Part shown: one piece after another, positions 8,340 to 17,738 of the stretch
Position numbering within the stretch: the first letter of the stretch is position 1
Layout: the number at the start of each line of letters is the position of its first letter
Assembly: GCA_040007095.1 (NCBI GenBank)
Contig: JBDTVS010000135.1
Span: 1-64,000, forward strand
Length of the DNA stretch: 64,000 nucleotides
Reading direction: 5' to 3'
Source of the DNA: JBDTVS01 sp040007095
GTDB lineage: Bacteria > Acidobacteriota > Vicinamibacteria > Vicinamibacterales > CAVVIG01
Position numbers and translations under genes: made by a program
The notes under the pieces: model-generated
The model's database searches: none
What the model was told of the DNA's origin: nothing
Seen by the model: the letters and a program-made list of their open reading frames with translations, nothing else

Positions 8340-9785
8340 TCAGCGCAGGTAGACCGCCTTGCGATCGACGAAGAATTCGAGGCCTGTCTCTCCATTCTCG
8401 GGCAGGCCGGCTCCCGACTGTTTCACCCCACCAAACGGCAACGACGGCTCCTTATAGCCGGTGTGAATGTTGACGTGCGCCAGGCCGGCCTCGATGCCGT
8501 CGATGTAGGTCCGGGCCGTGGCAAGGTCCCGCGTGAAAATCGCCGACGACAACCCGTAGATCGAGTGGTTCGCCAGTTCAAGCGCCTCTTCGATCGTGTC
8601 GAACTCGCAGACCGCCAGCACCGGACCGAAGATCTCCTCTCGAAACGCGGACATGTCGCGCCGGACGCTGAAGATCGTGGGCCGGATGAAGTAGCCGGGA
8701 CGGACGCCAGCCGCGCGCTCGGCCGCGCCGCCGGTGATCAGGCGCGCGCCCTCATCCTGCGCCGACTGAATCGCGGCGGAGATATCACGGTACTGCTGCG
8801 GTCCCGCGACGGGGCCCATCTCGGTGGCGTCCTCGAGTCCGTCGCCCACCGTCATCGTTTCGCATCGCGCGACAATGGCGTCGATGAAGCGCTTGGCAAT
8901 CGGGCGATGGAGCAGGAGCCGGCTGGTCGACGTGCACCACTGACCGGCATTCGAGAAACCGGCGGTGACGGCGGCGCCAACCGCCTGATTGAGGTCGGCA
9001 TCTTCCATCACGATCAGTGCGTTCTTGCCGCCGAGCTCGAGTTGCGTACGGGTCAGCGTCGGGGCGGCCAGGCTCTGGATCGTTTTACCGACTTGCGTCG
9101 AGCCGGTGAATGAAATCGCCCGGACTCGCGGATCCTGCACGAGAACCTTGCCGATCGACGAGCCGAGACCGGTCACGCAGTTGAAGACCCCGGTCGGCAG
9201 CCCGGCGCGTTCGAACAGCCTCGACATGAACACACCCGACCACGGCGTGAACGACGCCGGCTTGAACACCACGGTGTTGCCAGTGAGCAGCGCCGGGAGC
9301 GTCTTGCGGCACATGACGTTCATCGGAAAATTCCACGGGCTGATGATGCCGACCACGCCGATCGGCTCGTACTGGACCCACGTCGTGACGTCGCGGAACG
9401 CGCCCGGTCCGGCGTGACCGTGGAACCGCGCGACCTGGTTCAGGTGGTAGCCGCCCTCGAGCAGCGCGGAATCGACCTCGGCGCGCGACTCGCGAATGGT
9501 CTTGCCGTTTTCGAGCGTGACAATCCGGGCGAGTTCTTCGCGAGCGTCCTTGAGGAGGCTCAGAAAATGCCCGATGTGCTGCTGTCGCTCCGCAATCGAT
9601 CTCCGCCGCCAGCCACGGAACGCGGTCGCCGCCGCCCCGATCGCCTCGACCACATCGTCTGTCGAAGACGCCTGAAAGAGTCCGAGATTGCTGCCAATCG
9701 CCGCCGGATTTTCGTTCCCGAACGTTGCGCCGCTCGAGGACGGCTTCCAGGCGCCGTTGATAAAATTGTTGAAGGTCTCGACCAT
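8340..9785 (-). CDS. NAD(P)-dependent aldehyde dehydrogenase
   Basis: A 481-residue cytoplasmic ALDH-superfamily enzyme oxidising an aldehyde to the acid. The canonical residues are all visible: SPWNFP with the oxyanion Asn at about 152, LELGGKN with the general-base Glu at 250, and GQWCTSTSR with the nucleophile Cys at 284; EEIFGPVL and the C-terminal PFGGVKQSG are family-typical. The overall sequence resembles semialdehyde dehydrogenases such as the 2-oxoglutarate semialdehyde type, but the substrate cannot be fixed. It is divergent from the HAD gene with a 119-bp gap. Confidence 0.93.
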   Translation of the reverse strand: MVETFNNFINGAWKPSSSGATFGNENPAAIGSNLGLFQASSTDDVVEAIGAAATAFRGWRRRSIAERQQHIGHFLSLLKDAREELARIVTLENGKTIRESRAEVDSALLEGGYHLNQVARFHGHAGPGAFRDVTTWVQYEPIGVVGIISPWNFPMNVMCRKTLPALLTGNTVVFKPASFTPWSGVFMSRLFERAGLPTGVFNCVTGLGSSIGKVLVQDPRVRAISFTGSTQVGKTIQSLAAPTLTRTQLELGGKNALIVMEDADLNQAVGAAVTAGFSNAGQWCTSTSRLLLHRPIAKRFIDAIVARCETMTVGDGLEDATEMGPVAGPQQYRDISAAIQSAQDEGARLITGGAAERAAGVRPGYFIRPTIFSVRRDMSAFREEIFGPVLAVCEFDTIEEALELANHSIYGLSSAIFTRDLATARTYIDGIEAGLAHVNIHTGYKEPSLPFGGVKQSGAGLPENGETGLEFFVDRKAVYLR

Positions 9786-9904
9786 CGTGCTCGAGTCTGT
9801 TGCAGAATCATGCCTGATGGCAACTCTCGGGGCTCCGACAATCGGCGGCCATGAAAGATGCGGCTATTGGCAACGTGCTTGGTAAGATGCCCGAGGAGAT
9901 AATC

Positions 9905-10753
9905 ATGACTCGTCGATTCGAGGGCGTGTCGCGCCGTGAGTTGCTGCACGCCGGCGCGGCGGCGATGGTGGGCGCGGGAATGATGCGCGGCAAAGGTGTG
10001 ATGGCGTCGGCAGCCGGACAGACCGGCGGGCGAGGGGAGGGCCGCTTCACGGCGGTGAAGGCGCTCGTCTTCGACACCTTCGGCACGGTCGTCGATTGGC
10101 GCACCGCGGTGACCCGCGAAGTCGAGGCGTTGGCAAAACGGAAGGGCGTCACGGTAGACGGGGCGAAGTTCGCCGAGGCCTGGCGCGCCGGCTACGCTCC
10201 CAGCATGGACCGGGTCCGCAGCGGTGAGCTGCCCTGGACCAAGCTCGATGTGCTCCATCGCATGATCCTCGAAACGATCGTCGGAAACTTTGGACTCGCC
10301 GGGCTTTCGGAAGCCGAGAAGAACACGCTCAATCGCGTCTGGCACCGCTTGACGCCGTGGCCCGACGCTGTCGGCGGGCTCACGCGACTGAAGAAAAAAT
10401 TCATCGTCGCGCCGCTCTCGAATGGCAACATCTCGTTGATGACCGACCTGGCCAAATATGCCGGCCTGCCGTGGGACTGTATTCTCGGAGCCGAGCTGGC
10501 GCGCCATTACAAGCCCGATCGTGAGGTCTACCAGTCTGCGGCCGACTTTCTCGACCTCAAGCCCGGCGAGATCATGATGGTTGCCGCTCACCTGGGCGAT
10601 CTACACGCGGCGAAGGGTGTCGGCTTGCCCACCGCGTTTGTCGCCAGGCCGCTCGAATACGGACCGAACGGCAAGCCCGACTTGACGGCCGATTCGGCGG
10701 TTGATCTGGCCGCGAAGGATTTCAACGATCTGGCCAGCCAGCTCGGCGTCTAG
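9905..10753 (+). CDS. Tat-exported HAD hydrolase, haloacid dehalogenase type II-like
   Basis: A 282-residue protein. The N-terminus carries a twin-arginine signal (VSRRELLHAG, Arg 10-11) followed by a hydrophobic AAAMVGAGMM stretch. The HAD core starts with VFDTFGTVVDW (nucleophile Asp about 57), has the APLSNGN loop II with Ser-Asn, the conserved HYKPDREVYQ Lys region and the VAAHLGDLHAAKGVG motif of type II (L-2-haloacid) dehalogenases. The start at 9905 is decided by GAGGAG exactly 6 nt upstream; a longer frame from 9851 has no such site. Export of a HAD dehalogenase is unusual, as characterised members are cytoplasmic. Confidence 0.88.
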   Translation: MTRRFEGVSRRELLHAGAAAMVGAGMMRGKGVMASAAGQTGGRGEGRFTAVKALVFDTFGTVVDWRTAVTREVEALAKRKGVTVDGAKFAEAWRAGYAPSMDRVRSGELPWTKLDVLHRMILETIVGNFGLAGLSEAEKNTLNRVWHRLTPWPDAVGGLTRLKKKFIVAPLSNGNISLMTDLAKYAGLPWDCILGAELARHYKPDREVYQSAADFLDLKPGEIMMVAAHLGDLHAAKGVGLPTAFVARPLEYGPNGKPDLTADSAVDLAAKDFNDLASQLGV

Positions 10754-10813
10754 TCCCTTCATGCTAGGAGAGCGCGTGTCCCGCGAAGCAGTGATGAGGC
10801 ACGACGTCGTTCG

Positions 10814-11821
10814 ATGGTGACCAATCGCCGGAATCATTACCGGATGCTCTTCGTCCAGCCGGACGCGCCGTTCGAAGTGATCCGCGCCAACTATCGCACG
10901 TTGATGCGGAAGCTCAAGCTCCATCCCGATCTTGGCGGCGAGCATTGGAACGCGGTCTACGTGAATGAGGCCTACGCCACGTTGGAGGATCCGGTCCGAC
11001 GTGCGGCCTACGACCTCGAGCTGCTGAAACACTACGACATCGCGACCCTGTCCAGGGGCTCTCTACATCTGAAGAACGAGCCTGCTCACCAGTCGGTGGG
11101 CGCGGCTGACCGATCGCGAAATTTCTATCGCATCCTGCAGGTTCAGCCCGACGCGCCGACGGTCGTCATCGAGGCGAGCCATCGTGCGCTCATGGCCCAG
11201 GGGACGGTGTCCGCTGCACGGCTGCAGGAAGCCTTCGCGACGCTTCGCGATCCCGTCCGCCGCCGAATCTACGACCGCCTTCTCGAGGACGGTGGGCACA
11301 TCGCAGCCGTGGCTCGCGCATTGCCGCCGTGGGAGGCGGATCCCGGCGAATCGGCGTCGCTGCACCAACACGTCGTGCACCCGGGTTCCGGTTACGAACC
11401 GTTGATCACACGGTATTGCTTGTTCTGCAAGACGCCCCATCAGTCCAGTTCCTCGGCCCTGGAGGAGGCGGGATGCACGGAATGCGGAAGTCCGTTGTTC
11501 GCCCCGCCCGCGGACTTCCTCGATCAAGCGCGGCGTGCGTTGGCGCGAAGCCCCCTCAGCGAGAATCTCGCGTTCTACACGTTCTGGCCAGGGAAGCGCC
11601 TCCGCGGCCGCATGCTCGACCTGTCTCCAACCGGCTTGCGCCTGCTCACGCCGAAGGTTTGTGAGATGGGCGACATCATCAAGATCGAGGCGCAGCGCCT
11701 TCAGGCCGTCGGGGTCATCGTCCATCAGCATCGAGACCGCATGGGCACCACCGCGGGCATCAAGTTTCACACCGTCGCGTTTCAAGCGTCCCGCGGCAGC
11801 TTTCTCTCCACGCGAGGCTGA
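10814..11821 (+). CDS. Tandem J-domain, zinc-ribbon and PilZ protein
   Basis: A 335-residue protein with an uncommon architecture. Residues 6-72 form a DnaJ-type J domain with an intact HPD (37-39, KLHPDLGG). Residues 102-158 are a second J-like repeat (NFYRILQVQPDAP, LRDPVRRRIYD) that has lost HPD. Residues 201-228 carry a zinc ribbon (Cys 202, 205, 221, 224). Residues about 258-330 form a PilZ-type domain (DLSPTG, then a GIKF strand). J domains stimulate Hsp70 ATPases; PilZ domains usually bind cyclic di-GMP. The N-terminal RxxxR before DLSPTG is not a clean match (GKRLRGRM), so nucleotide binding is uncertain. Convergent with the TPR gene. Confidence 0.8.
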   Translation: MVTNRRNHYRMLFVQPDAPFEVIRANYRTLMRKLKLHPDLGGEHWNAVYVNEAYATLEDPVRRAAYDLELLKHYDIATLSRGSLHLKNEPAHQSVGAADRSRNFYRILQVQPDAPTVVIEASHRALMAQGTVSAARLQEAFATLRDPVRRRIYDRLLEDGGHIAAVARALPPWEADPGESASLHQHVVHPGSGYEPLITRYCLFCKTPHQSSSSALEEAGCTECGSPLFAPPADFLDQARRALARSPLSENLAFYTFWPGKRLRGRMLDLSPTGLRLLTPKVCEMGDIIKIEAQRLQAVGVIVHQHRDRMGTTAGIKFHTVAFQASRGSFLSTRG

Positions 11822-11838
11822 CGCGATGTTCGGGTGTG

Positions 11839-13416
11839 CTATCGCCGCCCGAGTGTGCGCAAGGCATCCTGGGCCTCCCGCTGCCGTGGATTGATCCGCA
11901 ACGCCTCCTGAAATTCGCGGCCGGCCTGGTCCATGTGGCCCTGCTGCGCCAGCACCAGGCCGAGATTGGTGTGGGCCGCGGCATTATCTGGCTCGATCTC
12001 GAGCGCGCGGCCGATCTCGCGCGCGGCCCGGTCCAGCTGGCCTTGTCGTACGAGCACCGACGCCAGATTGGTGAGCGCCGCCAGATGATTCGGATCGCGG
12101 GCGAGCGCGCGCTCGTACTCGACCACGGCGTCGGGCAGCTGTCCGACACGGGTCAGGACGAACCCCAGGTTGTAGTGCGTCAGGGCATCGTCCACGCGCG
12201 TCAGCGCGCGGCGCAGGGATGATTCGGCTTCAGCGAAGCGCCCCAAATCGCCGAGGCAACTGCCGATCTGGCCGAGCACCTGATAGTCGCCGGGCACCAT
12301 CTGCTGGTACCGACGAAACAGCTCGAGGGCCTCGTCGTTGCGCCCCAGAGTGCGCTCGATGAATCCGAGCTTGTAGACCACGTCCGCGTTGCCCGGGTCG
12401 AATTCCAGCGCGCGCCGCGTCAAGTACTCGTTCCAGTAGGCGTTGAGATCGGTCGCCGCCGCTTGCTGCAGGAGGAAGGTGCTGTTGCGCGACTCCAGCG
12501 CCAGCGCGTCGACCAGCGGATCCGCGTAAGGCGCGTAGGCCGGCAGGCCGTTGGCCCGGTGCACCGCGCGTTCGGCCTCGGCGCGCCGGTCCAGCCGTGC
12601 GTACGTGTCACCAAGCAGGCGGAATGCTGGTCCGAAACGAGGCGCGCGCGAGGTGACGCTCTCGAGGATCTCGCGTGCCTCCTCGAGAGCGCCGCGCCCG
12701 AGCGCAAGTCGCGCCAGTCCCAGGCCGGCGTAGGCCGACACGGGCGAGCCGACGACATGTTCCGGGGATCCGCTCGACCGGGTTCTCGCCGGCTCGGGCA
12801 GCGAACCCGCGCGCCGCCATGCCTCCTCGGCGCGTTCGTAGCGTGCCTGCTTGAACTCCGCTTCGCCAAGCCTCCACCACGCGGGGCTGAAATCCGGCGC
12901 CTCTTCCACGACGCGGCGCATGGCCGTCGCCAGCAGGCTGCCGTTGCCCCGCTCCCCCTCCGCCAGCGCGCGATAGTACGTCGATCGCCAGTCCCCTGGG
13001 TTCAGCTCCTCCGCCCGCGCGTAGCAGCGCTCCGCCTGGTCGTAGAACATGTCCGCGTGATAGGCCAGGCACAACGCGCCCAGGGCGTCCGGCGACTTCG
13101 GATTGGCGCGTGCGTCACGATCCCTGGCGCGGACGTGCTCGACGACCGACTGTGACTGTCCCGAGAAGTCGGGCAGTGCTGGAAGACGAGCGGCGTACAC
13201 GAGGCGACTGACCTGCGTGGCGCCGGCATAGAGCGCCGCGCCAATGACCAGCGCCGCGGCGGTCCAGGTCGCGGCGGCGATCCAGGCTGGGCGACTGGCG
13301 GTCGTGCCCGTTCGGTGTTCACCTGCCGCCTGCGTTTGCGGCCCTCCGTCACCGTTCGGATGATGAAGAGCCTTGGCAGTCGGACGTGATTTCTTGGCGG
13401 GCTTTGAAGCCGGCAT
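11839..13416 (-). CDS. Membrane-anchored TPR-repeat protein
   Basis: A 525-residue protein with a basic cytoplasmic N-terminus rich in Lys and Pro, one transmembrane helix (about 48-68), and then at least eight tetratricopeptide repeats. Clear TPR units near the C-terminus include ALTHYNLGFVLTRVGQLPDA, HLAALTNLASVLVRQGQ and AAAHTNLGLVLAQQGHMDQA. TPR arrays bind other proteins. It is 13 bp downstream of the VCBS gene, so the two likely form one operon with the propeller protein as partner. ATG at 13416 (GGAGG 4 nt upstream) is chosen over 13452, which would overlap the preceding gene. Confidence 0.87.
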   Translation of the reverse strand: MPASKPAKKSRPTAKALHHPNGDGGPQTQAAGEHRTGTTASRPAWIAAATWTAAALVIGAALYAGATQVSRLVYAARLPALPDFSGQSQSVVEHVRARDRDARANPKSPDALGALCLAYHADMFYDQAERCYARAEELNPGDWRSTYYRALAEGERGNGSLLATAMRRVVEEAPDFSPAWWRLGEAEFKQARYERAEEAWRRAGSLPEPARTRSSGSPEHVVGSPVSAYAGLGLARLALGRGALEEAREILESVTSRAPRFGPAFRLLGDTYARLDRRAEAERAVHRANGLPAYAPYADPLVDALALESRNSTFLLQQAAATDLNAYWNEYLTRRALEFDPGNADVVYKLGFIERTLGRNDEALELFRRYQQMVPGDYQVLGQIGSCLGDLGRFAEAESSLRRALTRVDDALTHYNLGFVLTRVGQLPDAVVEYERALARDPNHLAALTNLASVLVRQGQLDRAAREIGRALEIEPDNAAAHTNLGLVLAQQGHMDQAGREFQEALRINPRQREAQDALRTLGRR

Positions 13417-13429
13417 CACGCCTCCACGA

Positions 13430-14752
13430 TCACTGTCGCGGCGCCGGCCCACGATGACTCCATGCGGTGACGCGCGACATCCGATCGTACGGGTGACTGA
13501 TGTACATGCCGCCGGTCACAAGGTCGATCGTGCCGTCACCGTCGAGATCCCCGGCCGCGATCGTGATCAAATGGGTCGGCGAGTCCGCGATGGCGTGCAG
13601 GGTGAATTGCATGCGGCCGTTGTTTTCGAGCCAGACCAGGCTGAGCGCCGCCGGATCGTCCCAGTTGTTGTAGGCGCTCACGACCACCACGTCCAGGTCG
13701 CCGTCGCCGTCGATGTCGGCGGCCTGCGGGCTCGATGCCCCTGGCAGATCCGCGATGCGGTGGAACTCGAACTGCAGCGTGCCGGTGTGTTCGAGCCACT
13801 GCACGCCGTGCCACGGCCGACTGTTCGCCGGCGCGTAGTCGAATGCGTCGCCGTTGCTGTAGAGGATGTCGAGGTCGCCGTCGCGATCCAGATCGGCGAC
13901 CGAGATCCAACTCGACCCGAAGTCCGGGTTGGTGGAGCCCCAGATCATCGTCGCCGTGAAATGTCCCTGACCGTCGTTCACGAATGCCCAGATTTCTTCC
14001 CACTCCTGACTCACCAGCGCGACGATGTCGGGCGCGCCGTCGTGGTTGATATCGGCGACGATCGCATTGATTGCGCCGGACAGCCGCAGCAGCACATGCT
14101 GCTCGAACGTCCATCCCCCTTTGTTCTCGAGCCAGCTGGTATCGCCATCGTCGTAGCCGAAACCGGCGACCGCCAGATCGAGATCGCCGTCGCCGTCGAG
14201 ATCGCCCGCCCGCACGTCGGCAACCCGCGCGATGTTGCTGGCGACCACGTGGTTCACGAAGCTCTGGTGTCCGTCGTTTTCGAGGACGATCACGGCGCCG
14301 ACCCGGTTGTTGCTGGGATTGAGCACGCCGAGACTGGCCACGACCAGATCGAGATCGCCGTCGTGGTCGAAGTCGATCGCCTCGACGTGCGCCGGCGCCT
14401 TGATCGGATCACCGACGGCGACCTCGGTGAACACGCCCTTGGGGAACTGCCGGATCCATCCGACGCGGCCGCGGAGAACGTCGCAGACCAGAACGTCCGG
14501 CAGACCGTCGCGATCGAGATCGACGATCTGGACGTTCGAAATCTGCGGCCGCTCGTCACCCTGGAGGGGGTTGCCGACGGCTTGATGCACGAAGAAGTCG
14601 GCCGGGGCTCCCCTCGGCAGGATACCCTGGCGCTGCGAAGTCGCGACGCTGGCTCCCTGTCGGCGGATCGCGCCGCGGTAGAACCACCAGCCCGCACCAG
14701 CCAGCAGCAGAGCGACGACGATGGCCAGAATGGCCAGAATCCTGGGCCGCAT
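13430..14752 (-). CDS. VCBS/FG-GAP repeat beta-propeller protein
   Basis: A 440-residue protein with an N-terminal membrane anchor or signal (about 4-24) followed by repeated calcium-binding-like loops of the type DLDGDGDLDLAVAG, DIDGDGDLDVVVV and DLDRDGDLDILYSN, spaced about 55-60 residues. These are FG-GAP/VCBS repeats forming an integrin-like propeller outside the cytoplasmic membrane. Such proteins often pair with TPR proteins in environmental bacteria, as here. The 296-bp divergent gap to the next PQQ gene holds no further gene and probably both promoters. Confidence 0.88.
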   Translation of the reverse strand: MRPRILAILAIVVALLLAGAGWWFYRGAIRRQGASVATSQRQGILPRGAPADFFVHQAVGNPLQGDERPQISNVQIVDLDRDGLPDVLVCDVLRGRVGWIRQFPKGVFTEVAVGDPIKAPAHVEAIDFDHDGDLDLVVASLGVLNPSNNRVGAVIVLENDGHQSFVNHVVASNIARVADVRAGDLDGDGDLDLAVAGFGYDDGDTSWLENKGGWTFEQHVLLRLSGAINAIVADINHDGAPDIVALVSQEWEEIWAFVNDGQGHFTATMIWGSTNPDFGSSWISVADLDRDGDLDILYSNGDAFDYAPANSRPWHGVQWLEHTGTLQFEFHRIADLPGASSPQAADIDGDGDLDVVVVSAYNNWDDPAALSLVWLENNGRMQFTLHAIADSPTHLITIAAGDLDGDGTIDLVTGGMYISHPYDRMSRVTAWSHRGPAPRQ

Positions 14753-15048
14753 TCACCGCCTCGCCCGACTGGCGACTGCAAAGGTCAATCGAAGGAGGAG
14801 CCGCGTCAGGAGAGGCGCTCCATTCGTGGTCGTGAAACGCGTGATCGATTCCGCATGGTGGCACCTCGACAGGTGAATGACGTGATGTGGTTCTCGAGCG
14901 CTCTTTTGCTGTTCTCAACCGAGGAGTATTCCATGATTTCCTCCGATTCCGTCTGGCGGCCGATCGTGGGTCTGTTCGACCCGGCCGTGGTGTAGTATTT
15001 TCCCACCGCACGCGTCTTTGGTACAGGTTCTCCAGGGGGAAGCGAACG

Positions 15049-16800
15049 ATGTCACATCACTCGCGGAAATTGACCTTTCTTGCCTGCGCGCTCTTGCCTG
15101 TGGCCTCGGCGATAGTGTTCGCCCAGGGCTACTCGCTCACGGTCAACCGGGACCGGCTGGTCAATGCGATGAACGAGCCGCAGAACTGGCTCCTGATGAA
15201 CGGCGACTACGGCTCGACGCGCTATTCCAAGCTGACCCAGATCAACCGCGACAACGTCAAGAACCTGCGCATGGTCTGGGCGATGGCGCTGGGTGGGATG
15301 CAGGACGTGGGGCAGAACGGTCCGGAGAACGAAGTCAATCCACTCGTGGACAACGGCTTCATGTACACGAGCGATGGCTGGGGCACGATCTACAAGATCG
15401 ACGCCCGCAACCCGAACCGGGGCGAGTTCGCCTGGGTCGCCGACCCCGGCGTCAAACATGAGGGCAACGCGCCGCGCACGCGCGGTATCGCTCTCTGGGA
15501 AGACATGGTGATCGCCAACCTGCCGGACGGCCGCGTCATTGCCGTCAACCGCGACAACGGCGAGATCGTGTGGGACAAGAAGGTCGCCGCCAAGACCGAA
15601 TTCGGCTACCAGGAAAAGTTTCTCACTGCTCCCATCGTCGCCGAAGGCAAGGTCATCATCCAGAACGGCGCCGGCGACGCCGGCACGCGCGGGTGGGTCG
15701 CTGCGCTCGACGTGAAGACGGGCAACGAATTGTGGCGCTTCTACACCGTGCCGAAGCCGGGTGACCAGGGCAACGAGTCTTGGAAGGACGACCACAATGC
15801 CTGGAAGACCGGCGGCGGGGGAATCTGGCAGACCGGCTCCTACGATCCGGCCACCAAGCTGTACATCGTCGGCACCGGCAACCCCTACCCGATCTACGAT
15901 CCGCAATTCCGCCCCGGCGACAATCTCTATACGAATTCGGCCGTCGCGCTCGACGTCGAGACCGGCAAGCTCGCCTGGTATTTCCAGTACACGCCGAACG
16001 ATTCGTGGGACTTCGACGAGGTGGGCGTGCACATGCTCTACGACACCACGATCGACGGCGTGAAGCGGAAAGTGGTCGGCCACTATGGGCGCAACGGGTT
16101 CTACTACACCCTCGATCGAACCAACGGAAAGTTCATCAAGGCCGAGAAGTACGTCAACGATCTCAACTGGACCAAGGGGATCGATCCGAAGACCGGCAAG
16201 CCGCTCGAATACAGCGCGAAGTTCGAGGTGCAGCTCTACAATCCAGAGGCGCGCGCGCTGCGAGGCGACGGCCAGAAGCGCACCTGTCCGACGTGGCACG
16301 GCGGCGTCGCGCACCAACCGCTCGCGTTCAACCCGGTCAAGAGCATTGCCTACGGCGTCGGCACGGAAGGCTGTTTCTCGCAGAACGGCGCGTCGGTGGG
16401 CGTCCTCTCGAAAGACGGCGGCATCGATCCGAAAACGAGCCAGCCGCGCAAGTTCAGCAGCGATCTGTACTACGGCGCGCTGACGGCGTTTGACGCCGCC
16501 AACAACAAAGTCATCGCGAAAGCCATCACCGATATCGAGATCCGATCGGGAGTGACCGCGACCGCCGGGGGGCTGGTGTTCACCGCGCTTCAGGACGGCT
16601 GGGTCGTCGCCTACAACGACGAGACGCTCGAGGAGTTGTGGCGCTTCAACGTCGGCACGCCGCTGAAGGGCTCGCCAGTGACCTACGCGATCGGACCGAA
16701 GCAGTTTCTCGCGGTGCAGACCAGCGGCCGTCACCTGCATCCTGTCAATTGGGACAAGCTGCAGAACTCCAGCTACCTCTTTGTGTTCGCGCTGAACTAG
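15049..16800 (+). CDS. PQQ-dependent dehydrogenase, methanol/ethanol family-like
   Basis: A 583-residue periplasmic quinoprotein with signal peptide (about 1-25, ending IVFAQ). The propeller carries tryptophan-docking type repeats (ALDVETGKLAWYFQ, ALDVKTGNELWRFY) and the active-site segment PNDSWDFDEV, with an Asp two residues after the catalytic Asp, the position that binds lanthanides in XoxF/ExaF enzymes. Unlike the enzyme at 5011-6846 it lacks the adjacent cysteine pair at the expected place (APRTRGIALW). Start fixed by an AGGGGGA Shine-Dalgarno 8 nt before ATG. It stands alone; no dedicated cytochrome gene is adjacent. Confidence 0.9.
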   Translation: MSHHSRKLTFLACALLPVASAIVFAQGYSLTVNRDRLVNAMNEPQNWLLMNGDYGSTRYSKLTQINRDNVKNLRMVWAMALGGMQDVGQNGPENEVNPLVDNGFMYTSDGWGTIYKIDARNPNRGEFAWVADPGVKHEGNAPRTRGIALWEDMVIANLPDGRVIAVNRDNGEIVWDKKVAAKTEFGYQEKFLTAPIVAEGKVIIQNGAGDAGTRGWVAALDVKTGNELWRFYTVPKPGDQGNESWKDDHNAWKTGGGGIWQTGSYDPATKLYIVGTGNPYPIYDPQFRPGDNLYTNSAVALDVETGKLAWYFQYTPNDSWDFDEVGVHMLYDTTIDGVKRKVVGHYGRNGFYYTLDRTNGKFIKAEKYVNDLNWTKGIDPKTGKPLEYSAKFEVQLYNPEARALRGDGQKRTCPTWHGGVAHQPLAFNPVKSIAYGVGTEGCFSQNGASVGVLSKDGGIDPKTSQPRKFSSDLYYGALTAFDAANNKVIAKAITDIEIRSGVTATAGGLVFTALQDGWVVAYNDETLEELWRFNVGTPLKGSPVTYAIGPKQFLAVQTSGRHLHPVNWDKLQNSSYLFVFALN

Positions 16801-16863
16801 CGAACCGGCGCCCGCGAGCGGTATCGGCGTGGCCGGCGATCGCGGCGGCGCGCGGTAGAGCAT

Positions 16864-16936
16864 AACTACGAAAACACGAAGTCACGAAGGCACCAAAACA
16901 TGGAGTCTTTTTCGTGTCTTCGTGTTTTCGTGGTTG
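16864..16936. repeat. Inverted array of CAC-GAAG units
   Basis: The left arm (16864-16899) and right arm (16908-16936) are reverse-complementary series of 8-9-nt CACGAAG-type units around a short loop, able to form one long hairpin. It lies between the convergent stops of the PQQ gene and the DUF1080 gene and could end transcription from both sides. Confidence 0.7.
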
Positions 16937-16964
16937 CATTCGGAGTCACCAGCAGAACAGGCCG

Positions 16965-17558
16965 CTAGAGTGTCCGGATCCGCACGTTCCGGAACTTGAC
17001 CGTGCCGGCGCCGTACTGAAGTCCGATCGGACCGCGCGGGTGCGTCGTGTCCTCGACGTCCACGGTTCGTGTACCGTTCAGGACGATGGTCATCTTCGGA
17101 CCCTTGGCCGTAATGTCGTAGGTGTTCCATTTCCCGCCGGTCTTGAGCACGCTCGACGGCTTGGCGATATTGACGATCGCGCCCGTCCCGTACGAAGGGT
17201 CAGGACGTTGATCGAAGATATTCACCTCGTAGGCATTCGCCGCCGAGATGGTCTTCGGATCCGAACAGCGGATGAACACCCCGCTGTTGGCGTCGTCGCT
17301 GACCCAGAACTCGAGCGTGATTTGAAAGTCGCCGTACGACGCCGGAGTCACCAGGAAGCCGGTGCCCTTCGACGCCTGGATCACACCGTCGGCCACTTCC
17401 CAGTTGGCGTTGCCGACGATGTTCCAGCCGTTCAGGGTTTTGCCGTCGAACAGCGTGGTAAATGCGCCTCCGGCCTGGCCGGCCGCCGGAATCGGAAGGG
17501 CGATCGCCGCGAGTCCGAAGAGAACGAGCGCGAAGGTGAGCGTCAGTGTGTGTTTCAT
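16965..17558 (-). CDS. DUF1080 (3-keto-disaccharide hydrolase-like) exported protein
   Basis: A 197-residue secreted protein: signal peptide (about 1-27, ending PAAGQ), then one concanavalin-like DUF1080 domain with the typical opening FTTLFDGKTLNGWN, a FQITLEFWVSDDANSGVFIR segment, YEVNIFDQRPD, and the closing GPIGLQYGAGTVKFRNVRI. The family was renamed for 3-keto-glycoside hydrolases and is greatly expanded in Planctomycetes, Acidobacteria and Bacteroidetes. Substrate here is unknown. The ATG at 17558 is preferred because the signal peptide begins there. Confidence 0.9.
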   Translation of the reverse strand: MKHTLTLTFALVLFGLAAIALPIPAAGQAGGAFTTLFDGKTLNGWNIVGNANWEVADGVIQASKGTGFLVTPASYGDFQITLEFWVSDDANSGVFIRCSDPKTISAANAYEVNIFDQRPDPSYGTGAIVNIAKPSSVLKTGGKWNTYDITAKGPKMTIVLNGTRTVDVEDTTHPRGPIGLQYGAGTVKFRNVRIRTL

Positions 17559-17738
17559 GGGCGGATTATACGAAACCCCGCGGCGGTTCGCGCCCAGAAC
17601 ATACATGACGAAGAACGAATGGCTGCCAGCCCCGCGGGCGCGGTTCGGTTGGCGTTAGACTTTTCCGCGGCATCCGCCGTCGCTCCGCTCGGCCGTCACG
17701 GGCGGGCGCTGGCCGGACGGGCCGCCGTGAGGCGCTGC

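Noticed and set aside
15052..16863. 603-codon open frame antisense to the second PQQ dehydrogenase
   Set aside because: Composition typical of a codon-bias shadow, no signal, no motif and no ribosome site.
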